64,000 bases of DNA, taken from positions 1 to 64,000 of the forward strand of contig NZ_NSGE01000006.1 of assembly GCF_002294985.1 (NCBI RefSeq), written 5' to 3'. Shown here one piece after another: positions 42,410 to 49,129 of the stretch. A program made the position numbers and the translations under genes. Below the pieces are notes generated by a model. The model made no database searches. It was not told the origin of the DNA and was given only the letters and a program-made list of their open reading frames with translations. This DNA comes from Mesorhizobium sp. WSM3862. GTDB taxonomy: Bacteria > Pseudomonadota > Alphaproteobacteria > Rhizobiales > Rhizobiaceae. Numbering within the stretch: position 1 is the stretch's first letter; every line of letters begins with the position of its first letter.

Positions 42410-42531
42410 CCGGCCAGCGCAGCCATCACCAAGCTTGCCGCCATCGCGACCATATCGCGCCGCCGGTAGCGCCAGACGGCGCTGGCGAGCATCACGAGGC
42501 CGATCGCGGAGATGTAAAGCGGAACGGCCAT
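42391..42531 (-). CDS. 46-residue two-span membrane protein
   Basis: A short ATG-started frame encodes two hydrophobic helices (LYISAIGLVMLASAVW and MVAMAASLVMAALAGYVLL) joined by RYRRRD. Its ATG directly follows the TGA of the upstream gene, so it belongs to the minus-strand operon 43753-42391. Too small for family assignment. Confidence 0.55.
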   Translation of the reverse strand: MAVPLYISAIGLVMLASAVWRYRRRDMVAMAASLVMAALAGYVLLR

Positions 42532-42768
42532 TCAGAACCGAAGGTCGTCGTCATCATCGGCTTCAGTTTGCAGGCCATCTCGCCACGCCAAGTAGTCTGC
42601 GAGTGTTTCAAACTCTTCTGGCACCTTCGGCGTGGCGGCCATGCTGCTATGGGGGACAAGCCTGACCGTTACGTCGCCGATGACCACCTCGGCAATGTAG
42701 CCGGCGGCCTTCGCGCCTTTGCAAATGGCGGTGATCTGTCTCTGAGTGATGGAGAGGGGCTTGCTCAT
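42532..42768 (-). CDS. Small phage cargo-zone protein
   Basis: This 78-residue protein (LSITQRQITAICKGAKAAGYIAEVVIGDVTVRLVPHS...EFETLADYLAWRDGLQ, acidic end) overlaps the upstream gene by four bases. Similar small proteins with the Q..ITA..KGA..AG pattern are common in rhizobial phage regions; their function is unknown. Confidence 0.65.
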   Translation of the reverse strand: MSKPLSITQRQITAICKGAKAAGYIAEVVIGDVTVRLVPHSSMAATPKVPEEFETLADYLAWRDGLQTEADDDDDLRF

Positions 42769-43439
42769 GATTGTTTTGCGTCGAGTTCTCGGAAGGCTGC
42801 ATAGCCCGCATCTGTCAGGATCAACGCTCCGACGGATTCGGGATATTTGTGGTGGGGAACGGTTTCCAAGTAACCTCTGGCCCTCAGGCGATCTTGGGTG
42901 TTCGGGCCACAGTTCTTGATGTCTCTGGTGTTCACCTGAACATTGGGTCCGTGCTCCGCCAATTGCGTAAGCGCCTGCCTCTCAAGCCTGAGGAGGGGCG
43001 AACCAGGGATGGATGCTAGCCATCTTTGCTCGGCGGCCTTGTGCAATTCCCTCATTTCATCGTGGCCCATAGTATGGGGATCGAAACCCAGCCGATCATA
43101 GTACCTTTGAAGCCAATCGTCCTTGTGCCCCGAGGGGATGGCGTAACCGCCGGGACCTGTCTGTTGCTCTTGCGGTTTGTGCCGATCCAGAATTGCATAG
43201 ATCTGGTTTGGGGTTCTCTCCTCGCCGTCGACAGGCCATTCGTTCAAGTGAGCCTCGACTTCAGCTACCAGCCATAGCTTGCGAGAGTGCCATTTGCGGG
43301 GAGGCGGCAACGCGCCTTCGGTCACCATAACATCAATTGAGGAATTGCTTACGCCGATCGCGATTGCCAGGTCGTTCCGACTGAGAGCAAGCCGAAACGA
43401 CGGGCGGCTGCCCTGGACTTGGGCTTTGGATATGATCAT
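42765..43439 (-). CDS. Predicted DNA-binding protein of the cargo zone
   Basis: This 224-residue protein has an N-terminal AlpA/MerR-like HTH (LALSRNDLAIAIGVSNSSIDVMVTEGALPPPRKWHSRKLWLVAEVEAHLNEWP) and a C-terminal winged-helix-like part (RDIKNCGPNTQDRLRARGYLETVP...LTDAGYAAFREL). It is likely a regulator; targets unknown. It overlaps the next gene by four bases. Confidence 0.65.
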   Translation of the reverse strand: MIISKAQVQGSRPSFRLALSRNDLAIAIGVSNSSIDVMVTEGALPPPRKWHSRKLWLVAEVEAHLNEWPVDGEERTPNQIYAILDRHKPQEQQTGPGGYAIPSGHKDDWLQRYYDRLGFDPHTMGHDEMRELHKAAEQRWLASIPGSPLLRLERQALTQLAEHGPNVQVNTRDIKNCGPNTQDRLRARGYLETVPHHKYPESVGALILTDAGYAAFRELDAKQS

Positions 43440-43459
43440 CGCTCTCTCGGCGGCGGTGG

Positions 43460-43753
43460 CTAGTTCAGCCTGGTCGGCACCTCGCCAAGGTAGCGGTGCA
43501 GAAATAGGGCGATCGTCTCCACGGTTTCGAAGTCGGGAAAGGCCGCCAGCGGCTCGCTTACATTGTCGCCCGCTTTGCCCACCATGGGAATCAGCATGAA
43601 ATCGTCGAAGCGATGGGACCCATCAGTCGTGACCACGAACTTGAAGCCGCGGAACTCGCCGTTCAGCTCTTCCTCCATTCGCATCTGAAACGAAAGATTG
43701 TCGTACCTGTCGCCGATCGGCGGTACGACGATGAAACTGCGGCATGCGTTCAT
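43460..43753 (-). CDS. Small protein of unknown function
   Basis: This 97-residue protein (RSFIVVPPIGDRYDNLSFQMRMEEELNGEFRGFKFVVTTDG...FPDFETVETIALFLHRYLG) has a strong GGGGGAG ribosome site before the ATG at 43753. It is the first gene of the four-gene minus-strand operon. No family is recognised. Confidence 0.6.
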   Translation of the reverse strand: MNACRSFIVVPPIGDRYDNLSFQMRMEEELNGEFRGFKFVVTTDGSHRFDDFMLIPMVGKAGDNVSEPLAAFPDFETVETIALFLHRYLGEVPTRLN

Positions 43754-43771
43754 AGCTCCCCCTTTTGGCCC

Positions 43772-43824
43772 AAAAAAGCCGGCGACCGCTAATGCGGGTT
43801 GGGGTGACACTTTCGGCCGCCGGC
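43772..43824 (-). terminator. Terminator downstream of tRNA-Ile2
   Basis: Read on the minus strand, GCCGGCG pairs with CGCCGGC around a loop that contains another small stem, followed by six T. It would end transcripts from the tRNA gene and lies just before the next minus-strand gene. It could instead act as an attenuator. Confidence 0.5.
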
Positions 43825-43930
43825 TACCCTAGGCAACACTGGTATGAGATTCCGCGCTGAGGCTATGAGCAACGGGAAGGCTCGGCGATGGTGAATGAGA
43901 GGTTACTATCCACAAGCGGGCGTTAGACTT

Positions 43931-44006
43931 TGGTGGGCCCGGAGGGATTCGAACCCCCAACCAAGCGGTTATGAGCCGCCGGCTCTAACCATTGAGCTAC
44001 AGGCCC
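43931..44006 (-). tRNA. tRNA-Ile2 (anticodon CAU), phage-borne
   Basis: A 76-base cloverleaf with encoded CCA: acceptor GGGCCTG pairs with CGGGCCC (one G-U), D arm GCTC...GAGC, anticodon stem GGCGG/CCGCT with loop CTCATAA, T loop TTCGAAT. The CAU anticodon with E. coli ileX-like body (AATGGTTAGAGC...GCTTGGTTG) points to tRNA-Ile2, whose C34 is changed to lysidine to read AUA, rather than Met. It lies inside the prophage, not at its end. AUA is rare in GC-rich hosts. Confidence 0.88.
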
Positions 44007-44135
44007 CACGCGGGCTGGCTTAGTGTTTTTCGCTCGTCCGCACAAGGCTTTCGAAAGCGTAGCGAACACATCAGCCCGTTGAACCAGTTCCGGGCGATAG
44101 AGCGAACTGCTCTCGATTGAGGCAGTTCGGGTGAG

Positions 44136-45272
44136 TCAGTTCATATACTCACCGGGGTCCGCCAAATTGTCCGGTTCGGGAAATAGCATCTGCTTTTCAA
44201 GAGCCCGGTCGATGGCAATTGGCGTGGTGCGCTCTTCTAGATCGGCGACGCGCTTGACTGCCCAATCAACCATCCGGGCAAGCGCTGGCGAGAGAGCTGC
44301 TGGATCAGGTAGCAATGCTACCGTTTCCTTGAGATGAATAATCTCCATTCTGTCCTGGGCCACGGTCGCTAGGAACGTTTCCCGTGCCCGTTCTCTCTCA
44401 ATACGTTTCTGTTCCAAGTCCTTACGGTGAGCGTAAAAGGCGCGCCGATCCTCGGCCTTTTGGCGCTGCTCGTCGATTTCGGCCTGCACCATTAAATTGA
44501 TCTTGATAGAGAAGACTATTCCCCTCAGGTCGCTCTCGATTTGGATTCCATCCTTGTCGACCCAGTTCTTTTTGATGCCTTCCGATGATCCAAAAATCTG
44601 CAGGGCCAGTCGGCCCACGAAAACATTCTCAAACGAGCGCCAGCTTCCCGCTGGGCTTTTTACCCGCTTCTTAGGACTGCTGATCTCGAAGTGAATCTTC
44701 GACGCTCCTCGGATAAACCACATGCTTTCGTCGGTGCTGAGGAATGTTATGCCATCAGGTTCTAATTCGTGCGCGAGGGTATGAAGGAGCGTCAAAACCC
44801 TAGGAACACTTTCGCGGTGAATATAAACCCACGGCCGTTTGATGCCGCCTTCGTGGTCGACAGGGGCGCGTCGCATCTCTTGCTCAAATGCAATGACTGA
44901 TCGGTGAAGACGTGACCCGATCTTTCTAATCTCGACCTTGGTGGCCTTGGGAGGCTGAAACTCCGCTTTCGCCTTCCGCGTCGCTTCAGCCGCAAATGCT
45001 GCCTGCGGATGAAGCGTTCGCCTCCATCCAAGAGAAACATGCTCCAGCGCGGGATTGTCGATCCTCCACAGCGGCGTCTTTGTCACCTTTTGACCCGCCT
45101 CGATCCGCGCCCAATGCCCGCGCCCCGGGACCGGGATCTGATGGCGCTCACAGATTTTTGCTAGGCCTCGCCCTGACAGTCCATGCTTCTCCGCCACGGT
45201 GTTAATCGGTTCGGACCAAACCAATTCGTAGAGTTCTTGTCGCGTAAACTGAACCATGTTTGCCTCGCTCAT
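44136..45272 (-). CDS. HTH-containing protein of unknown function
   Basis: This 378-residue protein opens with an HTH-like segment shared by many island-borne proteins: FTRQELYELVWSEPINTVAEKHGLSGRGLAKICERHQIPVPGRGHWARIEAGQ. A middle beta part (PWVYIHRESVPRVLTLLHTLAHELEPDGITFLSTDESMWFI) and a long basic coiled coil (EQRQKAEDRRAFYAHRKDLEQKRIERERAR) follow. An ATG five codons later (MVQF) is an alternative start. It is AT-richer than the flanks, which suggests acquisition. Function unknown. Confidence 0.7.
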   Translation of the reverse strand: MSEANMVQFTRQELYELVWSEPINTVAEKHGLSGRGLAKICERHQIPVPGRGHWARIEAGQKVTKTPLWRIDNPALEHVSLGWRRTLHPQAAFAAEATRKAKAEFQPPKATKVEIRKIGSRLHRSVIAFEQEMRRAPVDHEGGIKRPWVYIHRESVPRVLTLLHTLAHELEPDGITFLSTDESMWFIRGASKIHFEISSPKKRVKSPAGSWRSFENVFVGRLALQIFGSSEGIKKNWVDKDGIQIESDLRGIVFSIKINLMVQAEIDEQRQKAEDRRAFYAHRKDLEQKRIERERARETFLATVAQDRMEIIHLKETVALLPDPAALSPALARMVDWAVKRVADLEERTTPIAIDRALEKQMLFPEPDNLADPGEYMN

Positions 45273-45346
45273 TTGCTAGGTAGCCTAGTCCAGTGCCGGA
45301 GCAAGTGTCATCATTACCTGGACTAAGCCACGAAGCAAATCGGCCG

Positions 45347-45472
45347 CTAGGGCTGGTCTTCCAAGTACGTTTCAAGCTTCCATTGGCGAGCCTTGGCTTG
45401 CCAGAGGTAACGCACCCAAACCCAGACTGCCGCGATCGCGGTCACGATCGTTGCCACATCGCCAGAAACCAA
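45347..45472 (-). CDS. Possible 41-residue single-span membrane protein
   Basis: A TTG-started frame encodes a hydrophobic helix (DVATIVTAIAAVWVWVRYLW) and a charged tail (QAKARQWKLETYLEDQP), a plan I have seen in short rhizobial membrane proteins. The start is weak and no strong ribosome site is visible. The rest of 45273-45708 holds nothing else I can support. Confidence 0.4.
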   Translation of the reverse strand: MVSGDVATIVTAIAAVWVWVRYLWQAKARQWKLETYLEDQP

Positions 45473-45708
45473 ACCGCGTCGATCGCCCAGTTTGGCAATG
45501 TGCCCTCCCCGCGTCCCCGCTTTCTACCGGCTTGGTTACGTTGAGGGAAGATCGGCGCCGACCGCACAGAAACCGTACAGAAACCTCCTGATGTTTTCGC
45601 TCTGTTCCGGCTTCTTCCAAGCAGAAAAGCCAGCAAAATCAGGAAATCCACATCATTCGTAATGTGGGGCCGTCGGTTTGCCGACAACGTACGACGCGGT
45701 AGGCTCCG

Positions 45709-45948
45709 TCATCGGTTTGCCCGCAACCTGACGCCCGGACTTCCGTGGTTCAAGAACTCGATGCCAGCCCCTTCGAGCGCGCGCTGGACGGCTTGGACGT
45801 TCTGAGCCCGACCCGCGATGGGATCTGCCCCGGCTGCCTCCATGCTCCGTATCGTATTCACATGGACGCCAGCCGCTTTTGCAGCTTCTTGCTGCTCCAT
45901 CCCCACGAGCGCCCGAGCTGCTTTTAGTTGGTTGCCGGTAGTCAGCAT
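45709..45948 (-). CDS. XRE-family repressor (CI-like)
   Basis: This 79-residue protein is a Cro/CI-type HTH: LKAARALVGMEQQEAAKAAGVHVNTIRSMEAAGADPIAG covers helices 1-4. It lacks a C-terminal dimerisation or peptidase domain, so it is not a LexA-like self-cleaving repressor. It is divergent from the right-end operon and probably binds the TGTGT/ACACA palindromes between them, maintaining lysogeny or acting as Cro. Confidence 0.8.
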   Translation of the reverse strand: MLTTGNQLKAARALVGMEQQEAAKAAGVHVNTIRSMEAAGADPIAGRAQNVQAVQRALEGAGIEFLNHGSPGVRLRANR

Positions 45949-45971
45949 TGCTATCCCTCTGTTTCAAAAAT

Positions 45972-46054
45972 GTGTACCACACACAGAAACAGGTTGACAA
46001 TCGCCATTTCCCGTTTACGTTAACAGTACACAGCTTATTGTGTATGAAACACAA
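45972..46054. promoter_or_regulatory. Divergent operator region with three palindromes
   Basis: Three inverted repeats share TGTGT/ACACA arms: TGTGTACCACACA (45972-45984), TACACA-6-TGTGTA (46027-46044) and TTGTGT-5-ACACAA (46038-46054, overlapping the second). A TTGACA lies between them near 45995. Their location between the repressor and a divergent operon marks the phage genetic switch. Confidence 0.7.
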
Positions 46055-46069
46055 AACCGGAGAAGTGGA

Positions 46070-46759
46070 ATGTCGAACACTCATGTTCGGGCAGCCGCCG
46101 AAGGCTTGCCCAATGTCAACCGCCGTAAGGCGCTTGCCCTTCTCTCCGGTGGCATAGCTGCTGCCGTGGTCACGCCGGCCGCTGCTTCTCCGCCGCCGGC
46201 ATCCACCTTTCAGGACGTTCTGGCGGCCTGCCGGACGGCAGAGGATCACTACGAGGTTTGCCAGGCGCGCGAAACGTCGATCGCCGAAGCGCTCGGGAAC
46301 AGCTTCTTTCCGACGTGGACCGCGCCGGGGGGCGCCTCCTCGATCTGGTCGCACGCGCCGAAGGCCTTCCACACCTCCGCGAGCCTTGAGGCTGAGATAG
46401 CTCGTAAACATGCAGGGATTGAAGCGAGCTTCGCGCAGGGCGGCATGAACAAGCCGGCCTATGACCGGTGGAAGCGCGACCTTGAAGAGCAGGGCGGCAA
46501 GGGACTGGCATCTCTCCGAGAGCAGGAAGCGGTCATCGACGCCAGCGGATACCACGACGCCTACGACAAGTGCGACAAAGCCTTTTTTGAAGCCAGAGAC
46601 ACCTTCCGGGCCGTTATGGCTCTCCGGTGCGAAACCATAGAGGAGGTCCGCGCCAAGGCCGCCTGCCTAATCCGCGTTTACAAGCGCTTGGGCCTGGAAT
46701 TGGAAGTGGATGGGGACACCTTCGTCGCCTGCATGACATCGCTTTGCGAGGAGGCGTGA
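46070..46759 (+). CDS. Exported phage protein of unknown function
   Basis: This 229-residue protein has a twin-Arg-like leader (NVNRRKALALLSGGIAAAVVTPAAA, about residues 17-41) and a helical mature part with several Cys and YEVCQARETSIAEALGNSFFPTW. It is the first gene under the operators, so it should be off in the lysogen and on at induction. An exported product as the first early gene is unusual. No family recognised. Confidence 0.65.
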   Translation: MSNTHVRAAAEGLPNVNRRKALALLSGGIAAAVVTPAAASPPPASTFQDVLAACRTAEDHYEVCQARETSIAEALGNSFFPTWTAPGGASSIWSHAPKAFHTSASLEAEIARKHAGIEASFAQGGMNKPAYDRWKRDLEEQGGKGLASLREQEAVIDASGYHDAYDKCDKAFFEARDTFRAVMALRCETIEEVRAKAACLIRVYKRLGLELEVDGDTFVACMTSLCEEA

Positions 46760-46760
46760 C

Positions 46761-47213
46761 ATGGGCGAGGTTATTCAATTCCGCCTTCGGCCCGAGCAGG
46801 GCATCAAGGACGAGCTGGCGGAACTTATCGCTTGGATCAAGCCGGCGTCGAACTGGCGCACCGGTCAAATGCAGATCGCCTTGGCCTATCATTTCTACAT
46901 GACGGCCGACTATCGGCGCATCCTGGCCTGCGATGCGCATGGCAGGGAAAGCAAGGAAGCGCTGGCATGCTCGGCCGCGACGGAACGAGCCTCCAACGTC
47001 TGGCGGGTCGAGTGCCTGAAACAGATATTCATTCCGGCAGAGTGCGTCCGTCATCTTCGCTGGAAACAGGACTGGTTGCAGCGGCATGGCGGGGGCTCGC
47101 CGCAGACGGCGCTGGCGATGGCCCGTGATGAGGCGGCACTGGTCGATCGCATAGACCTCGCCAGACGCCAGCAGGCAGGGCGCCAAGCAAACCGCAGAGC
47201 GGCGCAGCGATGA
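46761..47213 (+). CDS. Early right-operon protein of unknown function
   Basis: This 150-residue protein (MGEVIQFRLRPEQGIKDELAELIAWIKPASNWRTGQMQIALAYHFYMTADYRRILACDAHGR) follows the exported protein by one base. It is helical and basic at its end (DLARRQQAGRQANRRAAQR). Unknown function. Confidence 0.6.
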   Translation: MGEVIQFRLRPEQGIKDELAELIAWIKPASNWRTGQMQIALAYHFYMTADYRRILACDAHGRESKEALACSAATERASNVWRVECLKQIFIPAECVRHLRWKQDWLQRHGGGSPQTALAMARDEAALVDRIDLARRQQAGRQANRRAAQR

Positions 47214-47284
47214 ACGCGGCGCCGGACGAATGGGAGCGGAAACGCTTTCCCTGTATCGTCGGAGCCGACGGTGACGATGGCTGA
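47210..47284 (+). CDS. Possible 24-residue peptide
   Basis: An ATGA overlap with the preceding stop starts a 24-residue frame (NAAPDEWERKRFPCIVGADG). The coupling suggests it may be translated, but the size makes this weak. It is the last frame before attR. Confidence 0.25.
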   Translation: MNAAPDEWERKRFPCIVGADGDDG

Positions 47285-47396
47285 CGGAGCCTTAACCCCG
47301 CTGTTTCCACAGCTTGCTAAAAGGTGGACAGGAGAATGGACAGGTTAAGGTCGGCTTTCGCCTAAGAGCTTGAAAATATTGCGAAAAACATCGGAA

Positions 47397-47413
47397 AACT
47401 GGTGCCGCTTGCG
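47397..47413. repeat. attR: right attachment-site core
   Basis: Identical to 8087-8103. Fourteen of its 17 bases form the 3' end of the tRNA-Thr gene, so phage insertion keeps the tRNA intact. Confidence 0.92.
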
Positions 47414-47475
47414 TGACTCGAACACGCGACCCCATCATTACGAATGATGTGCTCTACCAACTGAGCTAAAGCGGC
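47400..47475 (-). tRNA. tRNA-Thr (anticodon CGU), integration target
   Basis: A 76-base tRNA with encoded CCA: acceptor GCCGCTT/AAGCGGC, anticodon stem CATCA/TGATG with loop TTCGTAA (anticodon CGU), and T loop TTCGAGT. It reads ACG codons. Its 3' end overlaps attR. Confidence 0.95.
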
Positions 47476-47795
47476 CCGGGAAGCCGCTGGGCTTCCAAGA
47501 TGCGCCGGTTGATAGACTCAACCGCCAGCTAATTCAAGATGGCTGGCGGCGAAATCCTGCGCTCATGCGCGGCAATTCCGTCGCTTGCCGCTGCGCGACA
47601 GTCTTAAGCGCCGCGCCAGCACGGCTTGCGGGCCGGCGCCGGCAGGCGTCCGATTCCGTTGCAGGCCGATCCGGCGGCGGCGACAAAAAATGTTGATTCT
47701 TCAACAAAAAACGCCGAAATGGGCATTGGATGCGTCGGCAAGGCAGCCGCCCGCCCGTTGATTGACTGGTCGCCTGCGGCTAACGATCGATAACT
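47476..47795. other. Gene-free stretch right of tRNA-Thr
   Basis: No supported gene is seen in 320 bases. It must hold the tRNA-Thr promoter on the minus strand and that of the next gene on the plus strand. A short perfect stem (GGAAGCC/GGCTTCC, 47479-47496) sits next to the tRNA 5' end. Confidence 0.5.
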
Positions 47796-49025
47796 GTGAG
47801 CGAACGCGCAGAGGGAGCTCGCTTGGACGCCATCGAGAAAGCGATCCGCAACGCCTTCGAGAAAGGCAATCCCGAGGACCGGGCGTTTCGCGAGAAGGTC
47901 TATCGCTCGGCCTTTGCCGCGCTCGATCGCGTGCTGCAGGCCAACCCGAATGTGACGGTGGAAGCCGCCATCAACCGCCGCAAGGCGGTGCAGGCCAAGA
48001 TCACCGAGATCGAATCCGAATTCCTGCCGGCTGTCCAGGCCGTTCCTGACGTGACGCTTCCGCTGGACAGCGGTCCATTCGTCGGCAACGCCGCGCCGGG
48101 GCCGGCGGTCGACACGCCGAGCCAGTCTCCCGCGCCGCCGGTGGATGCCCCGCGGGGCCCCGACCAGGCGGCACCGTCGCCGTCGATCACCGTCGACGGT
48201 CCGGTGCAGCCCGACACATCGGATGCGCCGCGCTCGCGCGTGCTGCCCCGCGTGCCCGACATCATGCCGGACGAGGCGCTTCCGAACGCGCCGACGCTTG
48301 ATGACTCCCCCGGAGCGTCCATCGGCAACGGCGCCGAAGTGGCGCCGGATCGCGATGAACGGCGTATCCGTGGCCGGCGCCTGCCGCTCACCGCCATCTT
48401 TGTCGCGGCGACTCTGCTGGCGGCTGCCGGCATCGGCCTCTATTTCGCCAAGCAGACCGGCGTCTTCAAGACGGCGGCTGAACTCAACACCGGTCCGCCA
48501 GAGCCGACCCCGACGCTGGAAGACGAAGACTCCTCGCAGCCAGCCGACACCGGCTCGCCGCAAAAGCCCGGCGAGGCGGATCAGTCGAAGAACTGGATCA
48601 ACGTCTTCTCGCCCAGCGATCCGACCCATGTCAGCACACCGTCCGACGCCGCCGCAGATGTGATGAAGGACGACACCGGGCAGTTCCTGCGCGTCCGCTC
48701 GGGCGCATCCGGCTCGGCCATTGCCTTCGATGTCGGCCAGGGCGTGCTGGAAAAGCTCGCCGGCAAGCATGCCATGTTTGACATCATCGCCCGCTCGGAA
48801 GAAGGCAAGGAGACGCAGATCTCGGTCGACTGCAATTTCGGCGAGCTCGGCGATTGCGGCCGCAAGCGCTATGCCGTCGGCCATGAGCGCAACGAATACC
48901 TGTTCGACGTGCAGTTCCCGAACAAGCACCCGGGTGCGGCCGGCACCATCGCCGTCAACTCCGACTTCGACAAGCAGGGCAAGTCCGTCGACATCTACGA
49001 GATCCGCGTATCGATCGCGGAGTGA
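47796..49025 (+). CDS. Single-span membrane protein of unknown function
   Basis: This 409-residue protein starts at GTG. It has a cytosolic helical N-terminus (LDAIEKAIRNAFEKGNPEDRAFREKVYRSAFAALDRVLQ), a Pro-rich linker, one membrane segment (LTAIFVAATLLAAAGIGLYFA, about 196-216), an acidic linker and a periplasmic beta domain (FLRVRSGASGSAIAFDVGQGVLEKLAGKHAMFDIIARSEEGKETQISVDCNFGELGDCGRKRY). It looks like a conserved rhizobial protein; the periplasmic part may bind a ligand or partner. Confidence 0.7.
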   Translation: MSERAEGARLDAIEKAIRNAFEKGNPEDRAFREKVYRSAFAALDRVLQANPNVTVEAAINRRKAVQAKITEIESEFLPAVQAVPDVTLPLDSGPFVGNAAPGPAVDTPSQSPAPPVDAPRGPDQAAPSPSITVDGPVQPDTSDAPRSRVLPRVPDIMPDEALPNAPTLDDSPGASIGNGAEVAPDRDERRIRGRRLPLTAIFVAATLLAAAGIGLYFAKQTGVFKTAAELNTGPPEPTPTLEDEDSSQPADTGSPQKPGEADQSKNWINVFSPSDPTHVSTPSDAAADVMKDDTGQFLRVRSGASGSAIAFDVGQGVLEKLAGKHAMFDIIARSEEGKETQISVDCNFGELGDCGRKRYAVGHERNEYLFDVQFPNKHPGAAGTIAVNSDFDKQGKSVDIYEIRVSIAE

Positions 49026-49129
49026 CCTCGGCATCGGCAGCGAGGGGCTATCTCCGGGGATGCGACGGACCTCCCCTCGATGGGAAGGTCGGCGCGAAGC
49101 GCCGGGTGGGGTGAAGCGTCGGCAGATTT

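Larger units (their letters stand above)
8087..47413. mobile_element. Complete temperate prophage, probably short-tailed (podovirus)
   Basis: The 39.3-kb element is bounded by a 17-bp direct repeat, one copy of which is the tRNA-Thr 3' end. It contains integrase, an AlpA-like regulator, replication genes, both terminase subunits, portal, scaffold, capsid, adaptor, tail fibre, ejection proteins, a full lysis cassette, a repressor and divergent operators. All structural genes are open and tightly packed with 1-4 bp overlaps, so it appears intact. No tail tube, sheath or tape-measure gene is seen. The P22-like portal/adaptor/stabiliser order and tail lysozyme support a short-tailed particle. Whether it can be induced is not known. 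Confidence 0.93.

Noticed and set aside
43931..44006. tRNA-Ile2 as an alternative phage attachment site
   Set aside because: No repeat of its 3' end is found elsewhere in the window, and the tRNA-Thr repeat explains both boundaries.
45555..45620. Third EcfG-like promoter on the minus strand (GGAAC-18-GGTT)
   Set aside because: The 18-base spacer is off consensus and no convincing gene follows at a usual distance.
45372..45620. 82-codon minus-strand frame in the repressor-side gap
   Set aside because: Composition is Arg/Gly-rich without recognisable structure, and the alternative frame there encodes a plausible membrane helix.
8087..47413. T7-like RNA polymerase that could read the 20-bp motif
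   Set aside because: No large single-subunit polymerase frame exists in the prophage; the biggest early proteins are a helicase and a primase.
8087..47413. CRISPR array
   Set aside because: No regularly spaced direct repeats; the four 20-bp copies are kilobases apart and precede genes.
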